Source of the DNA: Ryuthela nishihirai
Taxonomy: Eukaryota > Arthropoda > Arachnida > Araneae > Heptathelidae
Length of the DNA stretch: 64,000 bases
Assembly: GCA_038380435.1 (NCBI GenBank)
Contig: JAWZYU010000025.1
Coordinates: forward strand, 27,690,707-27,754,706
Direction of reading: 5' to 3'
Shown: piece after piece, positions 23,496 to 35,163 of the stretch
Layout of the letters: each line of letters begins with the position of its first letter
How positions within the stretch are numbered: position 1 is the stretch's first letter
Made by a program: the position numbers and the translations under genes
The notes under the pieces: generated by a model
The model's input: only the letters and a program-made list of their open reading frames with translations
Database searches by the model: none
What the model was told of the DNA's origin: nothing

Positions 23496-24690
23496 ACTTA
23501 AGCTCACCAGACAAAAAAAAATTAGTCATCTCCCGCCGTAAGTGTGTTACGTCGGTTAGACAGCAACAGGGCACACCAGTAATAAACGCATCCTGCAAAT
23601 AGCTGTGCCATGCGCTACCGGGGTTCATACAGTGACAAGAAGTTGCTTGCCACATGTATGTTAGTCTCTCCGTGAATCATGGGTCGCACCAAAGATGTGA
23701 ATGAGTGGCAAAAAGGTGTTATTGCTTTTGTCCGAGGCAAAAGCGATAGTATACAAGAAGTTGCTGTCTTTGCAGGTGTGTCAAAATGTGCTGTCTAAAG
23801 GGTCTTCCAGCAGTGGTGTACATCGCAGTCCACCGCTATTCGTCTGCGGCAGAAAGACTGCTCACCAATAGGGACCACTGCAGTGTGTTAGGGCAAACCG
23901 CTTTGCAATGAGACAGGAATTGCTCCAGTCAGTCAATGCAGGCCTACAAGCTGTTTCCGAATGAACACACTGAAGGGAACTGCATGCCATGGATATCTGG
24001 GGTAGAGTACCGCGGAAGAGACCATGTTAATAGCTCTGCACAGCTACAGTGGGCGCGGCGCCACAAACACAACACGCTTACAAGAGTCGACAGTCATCTG
24101 GTCGGATGAGTCACATTTTTGCTTGTACTATAATGATGTGAGGCGACGGGTACATTGAAAGTTGCACGAGGCCTTCCATGTGAACTGTGTGCAAAGTTCT
24201 GTTCAAGCTGGAGGAGGCTCTGTGATGTTCTGGGGTGTTTCACATGAGAAAATGGGTCCTTTGGTTGCAGTGACGTCACACTTGAATGAAAGGCTATATG
24301 GAGCTACTGGACGACCACATGTTGCCTTTTGTGTAGCATCTCCACAGTGAACACCAGAAGGATACCCCAGTCTTCCAAGACGACAATTGTCGCATGCACA
24401 GGGCTTGAAGTGTGTTGGATTTGCACGACGAGCATTCTACAGCCTTCAAATATTTCTACTGGCCAGCCAAATCCCCGGATTTGAATCCCATAGAAAACTT
24501 GGACTATTCGGGGCAACAAGTGAAGCACCGTCTCAGCCATCTGGCCGAACAGTGACATTTGCTGCTGGAAGAGTGGATGAATATTGATGTGCACTACATT
24601 CGCACACTGGTGGCATCCATGCCAGACAGGATTTCGGGTGTTCTTCGGTCGCACGGAGGCGTTACCTGCTAATTAGGTGACGAATGTTAA
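23496..24690 (+). mobile_element. Tc1-like DNA transposon, longest copy in the window
   Basis: The left end AAGCTCACCAGACAAAAA matches the end of the element at 1883-2818. A transposase start MGRTKDVNEWQKGVIAFVRG is followed by the helix-turn-helix, VIWSDESHF (first catalytic Asp), SVMFWGVSH, VFQDDN (second Asp) and a WPAKSPDLNPIEN equivalent near 24460-24500. Frameshifts and at least one stop break it. The right terminal repeat is not preserved, the copy fading after AATTAGGTGAC. About 1.2 kb. Confidence 0.88.
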
Positions 24691-25083
24691 GTGTAATCAA
24701 CACTCCACCTGTTATGCCCTTCATTTCGACCAATTCCACAAACTTCTATTATATATAAGCATATTTTCATATCACAGGCGACTAAAAGTTGTGCTACAAG
24801 TTAGTACTTTTATCAGCAGTGTGATTATCAGTCAGGTGAAAATATTAATGGGGCACTTTCACCACTACAGACAAGATCCGAATGTAGAGAGGGGGGGGGG
24901 GGGGGGGGTAAATAGGGAGGTGCCCGATATTAAATTAGGACTGAAAAGACTTCGTAATGCATATTTTTTCTCAGATATTTTCAAAGCGCATTATTTGAAG
25001 AAATTTCCTGGGTAAAAACTTGTAAATATGTTCTTGTCCTTTCTGTTTCAATACTTGGCTGCTCTAATTAATTGATAATTTAA
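24691..25083. other. Intergenic, poly-G tract at 24891-24908
   Basis: No recognised gene. The G run is a slippage-prone site. Confidence 0.5.
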
Positions 25084-25266
25084 TATCCCCCTCAATCAGC
25101 TGCTTGCCACAGAGGTCTGATAGGAGCCTGTCAGTTTATATACCATAGTAGGTTTGTGAGGATGGCAGGATCTCGGCAGAAAACACAAACGCCCATGCCT
25201 TACCAGGGGGCTTGAACCCAGGTCTCAGATCAGTAGCCAAGCGTGCTAACCACTCGGCCACAGGTC
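25084..25266 (-). repeat. SINE family B
   Basis: Mirrored order: tail ATCCCCCTCAATCAGCTGC, the GAGCCTGTCAG hairpin, GGGGGCTTGAACCCAGG (box B) and GCTAACCACTCGGCCAC (box A) at the right. Confidence 0.9.
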
Positions 25267-25489
25267 TGCTCCTCTAATAATATACCTATATATATGTTTA
25301 TTTTCCTCTCCGTTCTAGTGGTATTTTAAATAAGCTGAAAATTTTGTGCAATGTATTTTTTGACTCCGTTCCGATTATAAATTAATATTTTAAACTGAAT
25401 TGCATCTTAAATTATCATTTGAGAAATTGTGTATTTTGGTTATATTTAATTTACGATATTATATATACCGAAGAATCGAAGCAACTGCA

Positions 25490-26555
25490 GATAAACGACA
25501 GCGCGTGTGAAAGTTATGAAACTATAAATAACACCTGATACTGAGCTCCGTTAATGTTATTCTTGGTCTTCAGATGGGTGAGACAGCGGACTTAAGTGAG
25601 TTTAACACAGGCCAAATTGTAATGGCCAGACGACAGGGTCAGAGCATTTCCGAGAAGGCAAGGCTTGTGGGGTGTACACTGTCAGCCGTGGTATCTTCAA
25701 AAAGTGGTCTGAGGAGGAAAAAACCAGAACCACTGGCAAGGTGGGCCAATTATGGCTCATCGATGCTAGAAGTGAGTGAATGCTATCCAGTATGGTACGA
25801 ACCAACAAAAAGGATACCATGGCGCAACTCGCCCATAATATGAATGCTGGTGATGGAAGTAATGTGTCACAGTATATCGAACCCTGCTGAAAATGGAGCT
25901 GTGTAGTTGCAGACTGCTCCGAGTGCCCATGGTTCACCATCGAAATAACCTACAATGGGCACGCAAGTATTAAAACTGGACCTTGAATGATTGGAAGATT
26001 GTCTGGTCCGATGGATCTTGTTTCCTGTTGCACTATGTAGACGGCCAGGTATGTGTGTAATTTATCTGTTGACACCGGGATGCACAGTGGGAAGAAAGCA
26101 AGTTGTGGAGGAAGTGTAATGCTTTCGATAATGTTCTGCAACCCTGGGTCCAGTCATTCACGTGCAAGATTCTATGATGCCTACCACCTATCGAAACATT
26201 GCATACTAGGTACATTCTTTCATGGCAACAGTATTCTCTAGTAGTGCCTTTTAGCAGGATAATGCACCATGCCATACTGCCCGGATTGTTTGAGAATGGT
26301 TCAATGAAAATGAAGACTTCCAGGTATTGCTGTGGCTTTCAGAATCCTCAGATATCAATCGAGCATCTGTGATTTCTGTTTGAACAGTATATTTGATCTG
26401 CGGCGGCTCAACCACGTAACTTACAAGAGTTAAAGGATCTGCTGGTAACGTGTTGATACCACAAGACACGTTTAGAAATGTAGCGTCCATGCCTCACCAG
26501 ATAAGAGCTGTTTTGGCGTCAAATGGGGAACCAACATATTAAGCAGGTGCTCATA
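25490..26555 (+). mobile_element. Tc1-like DNA transposon, degenerate
   Basis: MGETADLSEFNTGQIVMARR then SISEKARLVGC is the N-terminal helix-turn-helix. Further blocks follow: a first-Asp region near 26005 (GLSGPMDLVS in one frame), GGSVMLSIMF, a second block near 26255 (QQDNAPCHTA-type, broken) and the end VASMPHQIRAVLASNGE near 26486-26530. Many frameshifts. Confidence 0.78.
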
Positions 26556-26702
26556 ATGCGTTGGCTCTTCGATTTATTTTATTACGTAATAACAGCGGAT
26601 GGGATCGAATTGGAGATTTATAAATTGCAAGCCCAGAATAAATACTGCATTCAGCCGACTGAGTTACGAATTGCTGGCGAAGTATTATTTAAAAAAGTAG
26701 TA

Positions 26703-27400
26703 GTAATATCCATGAAGAAAAACTTTGGCGTGACGGCAGCGCTTGCGAAATCTCTGACGCTTTTCGAGGGATAACTCCCGACCGACGGCAGCAGGAAGCC
26801 GATCTGCGACCTTAAGAAAGCCAGAACTTAGTGGAACCGTCTGACCAAATTCGGGATCCATCGCTCAAACAACGTAGAAACACGGGGAATACCAATTTCT
26901 GCCATCGATGACGTCAGACGTATCCGTCCGTCCGTTCGTTTCGTCCACTCGAAATTACTCCAAATATAATGTAACCCAAAGAGGGTCAGAACTAAGTGGG
27001 GCCTATCGTTCAAGTAGCCGTGGAATCACAGGGAAACTCGATTTCTGCCTCCGATGACGTCACATTTTGCCCGTAATTACAGCTAATATAATATGATGAT
27101 AATGACAAGTAATATCCATGCCAATGGCGCGAAATTCGTCGATAAGTTCATAAATTTCCACTCGCAATCGTACGTCGATTGATAACTATATTCACAGGGC
27201 AGGCGATGGCAACACCTCAGAAATCTGACGCCTTTCGAGGGATCGTCCCGATCCACGGCAGCTAGGAACCCCCATCTGTCACACCAGGAGATCAGAACTA
27301 AGTGGGCAGATCGTTCACGTAGCTGCGAAACCACGGGCAAATTGCCAGTTCCTGCACTGGTGATGTCACACGTCTTCCCTCGCGGAATTACGGCTGATAT
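26703..27400. repeat. Diverged GC-richer repeat units with CRE-like sites
   Basis: AGTAATATCCATG at 26703 recurs at 27108, CTGACGCTTTTCGAGGGAT at 26754 recurs at 27227, and CAGAACTTAGTGG at 26823 recurs at 26990 and 27293, each followed by a block ending GATGACGTCA or GATGTCACA. So there are two long and one partial copy of a unit of roughly 300-470 bp. TGACGTCA palindromes lie at 26909 and 27055. No coding frame; nature unknown. Confidence 0.65.
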
Positions 27401-27519
27401 ATTGATTCTCTTGCAGACCAAACGATCACATTTTATATTTTCGTGTCTAATGCTGTTCTTAATTGTTGAGCGTCGAATTTTGTACAGTTACCACACAGTG
27501 ACCGAGCTACACCTCCTGA

Positions 27520-27592
27520 TCCCCCCCCCCCCAAAAAAAAAAATCCTTCAAACCCCCCCCCCCCCCCAAAAAAAAAAAAAAAAAAAAAACCT
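27520..27592. repeat. Alternating poly-C and poly-A tracts
   Basis: Two C runs each followed by an A run, each then by CCTTCAA. A tandem unit expanded by slippage. Confidence 0.9.
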
Positions 27593-27868
27593 TCAAGATA
27601 GTGTTAAAAGATTTAAAGGAAAAACGATAGATTATGACCACTAAATGTTCCAATTTTAGCATTAATTTTTCAGTAAAATATAAAATTAGGTATTACGTAA
27701 TAGTGCCCTCCTCCATTTTCTGTAATGCACCCAAAAAGGTGTTTTAAAAAGCTTTCATCGTGGCAGAAAAATTATTCGTGAATATTTACAGCGAAAATAA
27801 CTCGTAAAAGAAATTTGTTTAAAATAAACAGTGTAGGTTTTTTTTACAGTGTTCAATTCTCTTTGACA
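27593..27868. other. Intergenic, no recognised feature
   Basis: AT-rich; nothing recognised. Confidence 0.4.
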
Positions 27869-28212
27869 GTGGGTGGCTCAGTCGGTAGCGTTTCAGGCTC
27901 GTAATCTGTAGTTCCCAGGTTCGAGTCCCAGCTGGGTCAGCGTTGAGATTTATCTCTGCAAAATTTCCCCGCCCTGCCCACGGTCAGTAGGGGACACCGA
28001 TGGGCTTGGAAAGACCGCCGTCCGTCGGATGGGACGTTAAGCCGTGGTCCCATGTGCGGGAGAGCCACACCCTGTGCACGTTAAAGAACAACAGCTGTTC
28101 AGTGGGTCCCCTTCCCCAACCTTCTGAGCCTTTGGGGTCCTTATGACCTGGCCATTTAGCCCATTGTGTGCCAAAAAAAAAAAGTCCCACTCTGAGGTAA
28201 AACAACCCAATC
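27869..28212 (+). repeat. SINE family A with internal deletion
   Basis: Good head and core, but about 40 bp (the CACGCTGGATGGCC to CTGTCTCC part) is deleted. Target duplication CTCTTTGACA at 27859-27868 and 28213-28222. Confidence 0.93.
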
Positions 28213-28222
28213 CTCTTTGACA

Positions 28223-30016
28223 ACTATTCCCTATGTGGAGTAATTCGATATAATTTTATATTTATCATCATGTCTTAACATGTTTTTTTTTTATTTCCTT
28301 CATTATTCATATTTAAACGTTATTTTAATTTTTTCCCAGACTTATTCACATTTCCTCTCAAAATATCCGACATTTCGACGTAGTTGAGATAAGACGATTA
28401 ATCGAAGATACATGCCGATTAATCGAAGGTGAAGTTATTCCCCTACAAAAACGACGGAAATAACCTAAAAGCTCTATAGAGTTTGTCTTGGTTTCTCGTA
28501 CAACATATATAGATCCCATACACATCTGTAAACCCGCTGGTTTAGCAGTCGGGTACGGTAACCATTAGTCCAAGAATAGGCTAAATCTGCATTCGTTGTT
28601 CTCCCACTCGTGTTTCTGAGGATATCTTTATAACATTGAGCAGTTTCAACTGTACGTCCGACACAAAATCGTTAAATTGTAGACTGATTTAGTGAAAAGA
28701 TAGCTGAAATTATGTAGTGTTTTGGAATTGCAACTGGTCTTTACTTTTTAGCTAATTTTGGTGTAAGGACTGCACAAAACGCTCCTTATAAGAAATGCCT
28801 TAAATTCCACGAGGGTGAAAACAAAAACCCAGTAAAACCGTATTCTGGCAACAAACACTTTTGTAACGCGTTCTTTTAGTGTTCTGTGATATTTCAGGTT
28901 TTCTATTCGTCTACTATACATTTGCACTTATCTGCATAAAACATGTTATGCATTTGCACTAAAGATTTCTTAAGAAGGCCTGGACTGATGTGCCCTTACT
29001 TGGGTACGACCCTGCTGCTTAACATAAGCATCGAAATCAGGTTTTTAAGGCTTACCAACAAAAATAACCAAGGATATCAACAAAAAAATTAAAGAAAAAA
29101 GCTAAATTGCTTCAGCCTCTTACACTCCTTGTAGAGATGCACGACTGCAAAATCCACTTGTTAAAGAAGACTACTACTACTTCAATACTTACTAGAACGA
29201 CCTAGTCACTTCCTTTTAATCTTTTTCCCCCCAAATCTTCGCATATTTACTTAGTGGTATTCAAAAAATTTCCCTGACTTCGTTGGCAGAAACGATAACT
29301 ATTTGATCGGCCCGTAAAGAGTGTAATGGGGGTGGGGAAAGAAATGATCGTCTATTCTTTAATATACTGTATAACTGAGGAGACATTAATATCAAGCAGT
29401 TTCAGCCGCAAAATACCACTGACACGAAATGGTATCCAATTATTTGTTTCGGTTTTGATCTAATCAAATCGAAAAGCATACAATTAGATAACTGTTTTAA
29501 AAGAATTGCACAAAATATTCCATAAAAAAGCTTCCAAAATCCCCACCCTGAAAATCCTGTTGTCATATACGAATTCTCAAATTTGTCTACCTGTGGTTTG
29601 AAATCCAAAACTTCTCTCTGTATAATTTTAGCCCCATATTTATGTCGAACATTAAAGATAGATTATAAAATAACTATAGTAAATTCTCATTTTTTATATA
29701 ACATTTTAACCTTTCCTGTTGGTTGAATGTTTAATAATTGGGAAACACTAGTTTTTTTCTCAGCTCCCCTCCCCCAAACTGAATTCCTAGAGTTGACTAA
29801 TAAATGGTCAGCATCGAGGCTCTGTGATGTTGACCACCTCTCAGCAGAGTTGAAAAAGAAAGATATAAAAAAAAATCAAATGAGCTAAAGTTGATCTGCA
29901 GACCTTACCACTGTTCCCCTTCAGTGAAGAAAATTTCCTGAAAGATACAGGCTGCACCACAAGAAAGTGCGGTAGGACTTGAGGCCCACTGGGAAATGCT
30001 GTGGGGATGTGTTTTC
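28223..30016. other. Intergenic, no recognised gene
   Basis: AT-rich. At 28535-28590 GGTTTAGCAGTCGGGTACGG resembles a tRNA-type box A and recurs loosely at 51047, hinting at an old tRNA-derived repeat. Otherwise nothing recognised. Confidence 0.4.
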
Positions 30017-30017
30017 T

Positions 30018-30325
30018 GGGGGGGGGGGGGGGGGGGGTTAGCTCAGTCGGTAATGCACCATATCTGCTAAACTCTCACCCTTGCCCTCGGTCAAAAAGAT
30101 ACCAATGTGCTTGGAAAGGCAGCATGACGTTAGATGGGAGGTCAAGCCTTGTACGGCATGTTAAAGAACACTCTGGGTGGCCTTGATGAGATGCTGGCAT
30201 CTGTTTCCTAACAACTGTCCAGTTGGTTCCTTTCCCCAAACTCACTCCGAGTCCTTGCGACTGGGCCATTTAACATATTGTGTGCAAAAAAAAGGGTGCT
30301 TCTTGGAAGTATAACAACGCAACCA
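30018..30325 (+). repeat. SINE family A, decayed
   Basis: A poly-G run leads into TTAGCTCAGTCGGTAATGC, box B is lost, and the core and tail (AAGTATAACAACGCAACC) are recognisable but deleted in places. Confidence 0.8.
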
Positions 30326-30565
30326 CTTAATATGCACCATACATATTGCCATCTTGTTAATTACCATACGTATTGCCAATTGTTACTTTTTGAAAGAAAA
30401 TCCTTATATTCATACGAACAGTATGAGTATGTGCCACTGGAACTGATGGATATGTATTGCGATTACTGAAAAGCACTGCTTTTAAACTATGTTTGGATTA
30501 ATCTATAAAACAAATCCAGTTGTCCACGTTGTATTGACATCCCAACATATCCAGTAAAAATTAAT

Positions 30566-30750
30566 CTACCCTCAAGCAGCTGCTTGCCGCACAGGTCCGA
30601 CAGGAGATTGTCAGTTTAATACGCCATAGTAGGTCTGTGAGGATGACAGGACTTCAGCAGAAAAACAACACAAACATCCATGCCTTACCCGGGGCTGGAA
30701 CCCAGGTCTCTTTTATCAGTAGCTAAGTGTGCTAACCAATCAGCCACTTA
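30566..30750 (-). repeat. SINE family B
   Basis: Tail CTACCCTCAAGCAGCTGC, the hairpin region GAGATTGTCAG, GGGCTGGAACCCAGG and a worn box A ACCAATCAGCC. Confidence 0.88.
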
Positions 30751-30869
30751 CTGTACACAAAATCATGACGCAGAGAAATATGATACGTCTTTTTGACCTG
30801 CATTATTTCCATACCCTTTTCTAATAGATTCCAACATTGCAATCGAGATAGTGATAGCTTGATTTTGAC

Positions 30870-31085
30870 TAAATGACCATGTCACAAGAAGCCCAAGGGC
30901 TCACAGAAAGTTGGGGACCCATTGGACAGCTGTTGGAAGTAGATGGTAGCCTCCCATCAAGGCCATCGAGCATGTTCTTCAACGTGCACAGGGTATGACT
31001 CTCTCGCACATGGGGCCATGGCTTACATCCAATCTGATGGATGGTGGCCTTTCGCAGCACATCGATGTCCACACTACTGTCTGAG
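30870..31085 (-). repeat. SINE family A, partial decayed copy
   Basis: GGCTCACAGAAAGTTGGGGA, CATCAAGGCCAT and CACAGGGTATGACTCTC follow the reversed order of the core. The head is missing after about 31085. Confidence 0.75.
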
Positions 31086-31126
31086 GACATGCTTTGGACT
31101 ACTGAAAAAGGCTTTGGGCAGTCAAA

Positions 31127-31348
31127 CGATGGGCTTGGAAAAGTTGCATGGGACGTTAGTCATGGTCCCATGTGCAGGAAAGCCATACTCTGCATGTTAA
31201 AGAACACACTGAATGGCGTTGATGGGAGGCTATCATCTGTCTCCTGTCCAGTAGGTTGTTTCCCCAACCTTCTCTCAGGTCCATGTGACCCGGTCATTTA
31301 GCCCATTGTGTGAAAAAAAAAGGGCTCAGAGGTAAAATAACCCAACCC
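31127..31348 (+). repeat. SINE family A, 5'-truncated
   Basis: It starts in the core at GATGGGCTTGGAAAAG and runs to GAGGTAAAATAACCCAACCC. It lies tail-outward next to the reversed partial copy at 30870, giving an inverted pair. Confidence 0.8.
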
Positions 31349-31897
31349 TGGCAGTCATATCTGAGCTGGCTTGTTGTAGCGAAGTGGTACCACAAAGTCA
31401 TTCGCCAGCAATTCTTGTGATGTGAAGAGCGTATCATTCTATCATTATGACAAATCTGTGCGGACAATGGCTCTCATGGGAAAAGCTACATGCTGAAAAA
31501 TTGATCCTTGAACATTTGTCTTTTATTGCTATGTATACCATTGCTGTACTTGAGGGATGCTCGTTCTTTCCACAGTATTAAACGCACTGTGAAACTTCTA
31601 ATATATACTTGTATATAGCAAGACATTTCGCCATCCCTAGCAAACTTACTTTTTTCGGCCTAAAGTGTCACTTTTAAAAGTGCTTATGCTGCTTCAAGGG
31701 ATTTATTTTGCTTTACAACTGCTTTTATTTTTGCCGTCTCCGTTCGAGTATATATATTTTCCTGCCTCCACATTTCAAATGATAGCGAAATCAATAACTG
31801 GGTTCAAAATTGCTGTGCTGACAAGAATTGTTTTCAGTTGAAATTAGAGCAAAATTAGAGCAATCCTTAAAATTCTGCCGCTCAAGCGATCGCTTGT
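31349..31897. other. Intergenic, no recognised feature
   Basis: Nothing recognised. It precedes the duplicated block. Confidence 0.4.
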
Positions 31898-32688
31898 GAT
31901 GATGGGCCAGCCTGTCTGTTTGCTTTTGCAACGTTCTTTCCATCCATGTGACAGTTCACTGTGGAATAGTAATCATTTGTACTTGTAATTTCCGTGTTGT
32001 AGTGTAAATCACAATAAGCACGTTATTTCCGAAATCTTTTCTAAATATTAAGAATTAGACATTACAAGTAATCTTTAGTAAATCTGGCCAATTTAATTTG
32101 AAAAATATAGACATCATAAAGATACCATCCATTTCTGTACAATAAGCATCACTTTCCTGACCCAACTGGTCAGTTCGTCCTTCATTCTATTTCTGGTCAA
32201 TCATAGTAACATAACTGTGTTGCAGCACCCCATCGTGGTCTGTACAATCGAAACTCCCAATGGCTTAGCCATTGCGATGAAAGAAAAAGAGCATCACTTA
32301 CAAAACCATTTCATTCCATATCTAATCTCTGTCAGTAACTGAGTAGGACAATGTGAACAGTGACAATGCAGAGTTTTCTGCACAGGTAACTTGTTCAGCT
32401 TTTTAAAGGGCATATTTAATGCTCCCTATAGTTTATTAACAAGATATTAGAGGGACAGTCCCTTATATGCAGCACAGCTAAATTCCCTTTAGGATTACTA
32501 TTACCATCCCAATCTGTGGCTTCCCTCCTTGGGACATTAGAATGATGGGCCAGCCTGTCTGTTTGCTTTTGCAACGTTCTTTCCATCCATGTGACAGTTC
32601 ACTGTGGAATAGTAATCATTTGTACTTGTAATTTCCGTGTTGTAGTGTAAATCACAATAAGCACGTTATTTCCGAAATCTTTTCTACC
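31898..32688. repeat. Tandem duplication: block A twice around block B
   Basis: A 146-bp block starting ATGATGGGCCAGCCTGTC is at 31898-32043 and again at 32543-32688. The 493-bp block between (32050-32542) recurs at 35164-35656. The second block A abuts block B exactly. I saw no differences between copies when reading. Confidence 0.92.
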
Positions 32689-32780
32689 AGGCCCCATTCC
32701 TATTTTAAGGTCGTGTCTAGCCGTAAATTAAAAAAAAATTCTAGCTGTGTAGAACAATTTCTAAAAACGTAACTTAGTGG

Positions 32781-33069
32781 CAGGGTCGGCGTGAACTTTT
32801 GCGGGACCGGGTTCCAGAATTGTGCGAGGCCAAAAAAAAAAACCCATTTATATGTACTTCTAAATTTTATAATAAATTATAAGTACAAAGTGGGGTATAT
32901 ATCTACATACAACTTATAGGAACACCAAATATATAAATATTACATAATTTTTCTCGCCGCAAAATATTTAGTCATCAAAATCGGTTTGACCGAAATTTCG
33001 TTTTTTACGATGAGCTTTTCGTGGACCGCGGGATGGATTCCGGGGAACGCGCTGAACCCGCCGACCCTG
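32781..33069. mobile_element. hAT-type MITE, 289 bp, perfect 8-bp target duplication
   Basis: Ends CAGGGTCGGCG and CGCCGACCCTG are perfect 11-bp inverted repeats, flanked by CTTAGTGG at 32773-32780 and 33070-33077. An 8-bp duplication and CAG start are hAT hallmarks. The interior is AT-rich and non-coding, so it depends on another transposase. The perfect ends suggest a recent insertion. Confidence 0.93.
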
Positions 33070-33473
33070 CTTAGTGGGAATATTTATTCTAAAATCTACT
33101 AGGCATCAGATGTAACCATTCGGTCAATCACAGACATATTCAAAGGAAGTTTTTTTTTTTGAGAGCCACGTTGATTTAGCTATTTTGAAAATGTCATTAA
33201 TATATGAAAAGTTTTGTAAAATGATTTCCAACGTCAAGCATGCTACCCACTAAGATACGGAGAGTAATTAAGGGGTAGGTTTTGAGGGTTTAAACCTTCC
33301 CTAAAATGTATTTGTTTCAAATTTTTTTTAAATTTTAATGTTTTTGAAATATTTAGCTATTCCTAAGCGTTGAATACAAAATACACAACTGGTGTGTATT
33401 TGCTTCTCGATTGTCTTTTTATTATTAACTTATTCATAATCTTTTTTTGAAAAAAAAATCAAACCTTCTCCGT

Positions 33474-33854
33474 GCATATTTTTAAAATACTCCACTGTCG
33501 GGACAATGTTCGAATAGTTAACATGTTAGTTCCGAGCACTGAAAAGTAATTCTTTCATTGTTTTCGCAGAGGTTTCGTGAACCTCACACACTATACTGAT
33601 AGGATCTTGTCAGACCTCTGTGGCAAGCAATGCTTCAAGGGTAATTTCTATTTACGGTTTTTCCATTTTTGATACGAAACAAAATATGTAATCGGAGCAG
33701 ACTGCTATATCACATAGCAAGAAATTGATTACACGGAGTCATTTAAACATTTCGTTTTGGAATGGTGTTTGTTTTACAATTTCATCAAAGATTTTTCGTG
33801 ACAGAAATTAACTTTTTCTGCGGGCGGAAAGTTCTTAAATCTTTCCCTGATATT
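33474..33854. repeat. Duplicated blocks C and D, first copy
   Basis: Block C (33474-33609, with AATACTCCACTGTCGGGACA) and block D (33812-33854, with CTGCGGGCGGAAAGTTC) recur at 34556-34698 and 34719-34761. Here they are 200 bp apart with a piece of SINE B between; in the second copy they are 20 bp apart. Confidence 0.88.
33607..33653 (+). repeat. SINE family B, 3' fragment
   Basis: TTGTCAGACCTCTGTGGCAA then GCAATGCTTCAAGGGTA matches the family B 3' end. The head is absent; it joins directly to block C. Confidence 0.8.
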
Positions 33855-33943
33855 AGATCACTGGTCGGCAAAACTGCAGTTTAAAGCTAATTTTTCCCCC
33901 ATTATTTTCTTGACGCGCCTACTGCCAATAAAAAAAAATAATA

Positions 33944-34132
33944 AATACCCCCTCAAGCAGCTGCTTGCCACAGAGGTCTGACAGGAGCCTGTCAGTTTAT
34001 ATGCCACAGTAGGAGATCTGAGAGGATGGCAGGACCTCAGCAGAAAAACGACACACACATCCATGCCTAAATCCGGGGCTCGAACCCAGGTCCCTTAGAT
34101 CAGTAGCCAAGCGTGCTAACCACTCGGCCATA
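33944..34132 (-). repeat. SINE family B
   Basis: TACCCCCTCAAGCAGCTGC tail, GGAGCCTGTCAG hairpin, GGGGCTCGAACCCAGG and CTAACCACTCGGCC. Close to consensus. Confidence 0.95.
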
Positions 34133-34377
34133 GCTCGGTCAATAGATTAAGAGCCCGGTATGCTACAGACTGACTATAGCTACCTAGTTCATTTAATGCC
34201 ATTTACATGACACCCATCTCTAGGCATGTATACTACAATCTCTAGGCAGGTATACTACTACGGTTGCTGCCACAGCACAAGTCAAATCAACTGGAGTGGT
34301 GCAACGCCTAGAAACGTGAATGGGGAACCATACTGCCCACTAATGAGTTTTGGTTCTATCTGAGATGTAAACATATA

Positions 34378-34415
34378 GGCTGGCCCAGGTACTTGCGAAA
34401 GTACCTGGGCCAGCC
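34378..34415. repeat. Perfect 17-bp hairpin with GCGA loop
   Basis: Arms GGCTGGCCCAGGTACTT and AAGTACCTGGGCCAGCC pair perfectly around a four-base loop GCGA, a GNRA-type tetraloop if transcribed from the + strand. It stands alone, not at the ends of a recognised element. Confidence 0.9.
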
Positions 34416-34555
34416 CAGTATAGAGGTGCGTGATGTCATCATGCAGAGTAAATGCGTTTAGTTGTATCCTGCGACTACGGCGGAATGTTGAGAACCGAGT
34501 AATTTTACAGTTACAAACCAAATAGGTGGTAAAATAGTTTTCATTGGTAAAAAAA

Positions 34556-34761
34556 GCATATTTTTAAAATACTCCACTGTCGGGACAATGTTCGAATAGT
34601 TAACATGTTAGTTCCGAGCACTGGAAAGTAATGGATTTTTCTTTCATTGTTTTCGCAGAGGTTTCGTGAACCTCACACACTATACTGATAGGATCTTGAA
34701 ATTGAATTTTCGGTAATGCTTTTTCTGCGGGCGGAAAGTTCTTAAATCTTTCCCTGATATT
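34556..34761. repeat. Duplicated blocks C and D, second copy
   Basis: Same blocks as at 33474-33854 with a few extra bases (an extra GGATTTT-type insertion within C) and a short spacer. Confidence 0.88.
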
Positions 34762-35163
34762 TGAATACTTCTTTACACTAGTTTATTGATTTTTAGTATG
34801 ATAGTCTCCTTCGTTTCGTTTGTATAAAATGCTGTTATTTAATGGACCGTAGTCAGTACGAGTTACAGAGGGTAGCTTTATGGTCCAATGAATTTTATCT
34901 CTAAATTGTACCTGTGCCAAGAGAGAAAAATACATTTCGATTAGATCACATGTCTCGGTGGTCTGACAAGAATGTCAGTGTACAACATCCTACAAGATAT
35001 TTATGAAGAAGATTGGATAAAACGGACTTTGTCTTTCTGCTGGCTCTAACCTGTTCTTTTACTTCACAACCAAGCATACATTTTTCTTTTTGTTAAATTT
35101 ATGCTTCACTGCAATGAATACAAATGTGAATGTCATGTTGACTGTGCAATTATGTGTGGATAA

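Noticed and set aside
28535..28600. Possible third SINE head (also at 51040-51095)
   Set aside because: Only a short box A-like match is shared between the two; no box B and no common body seen.
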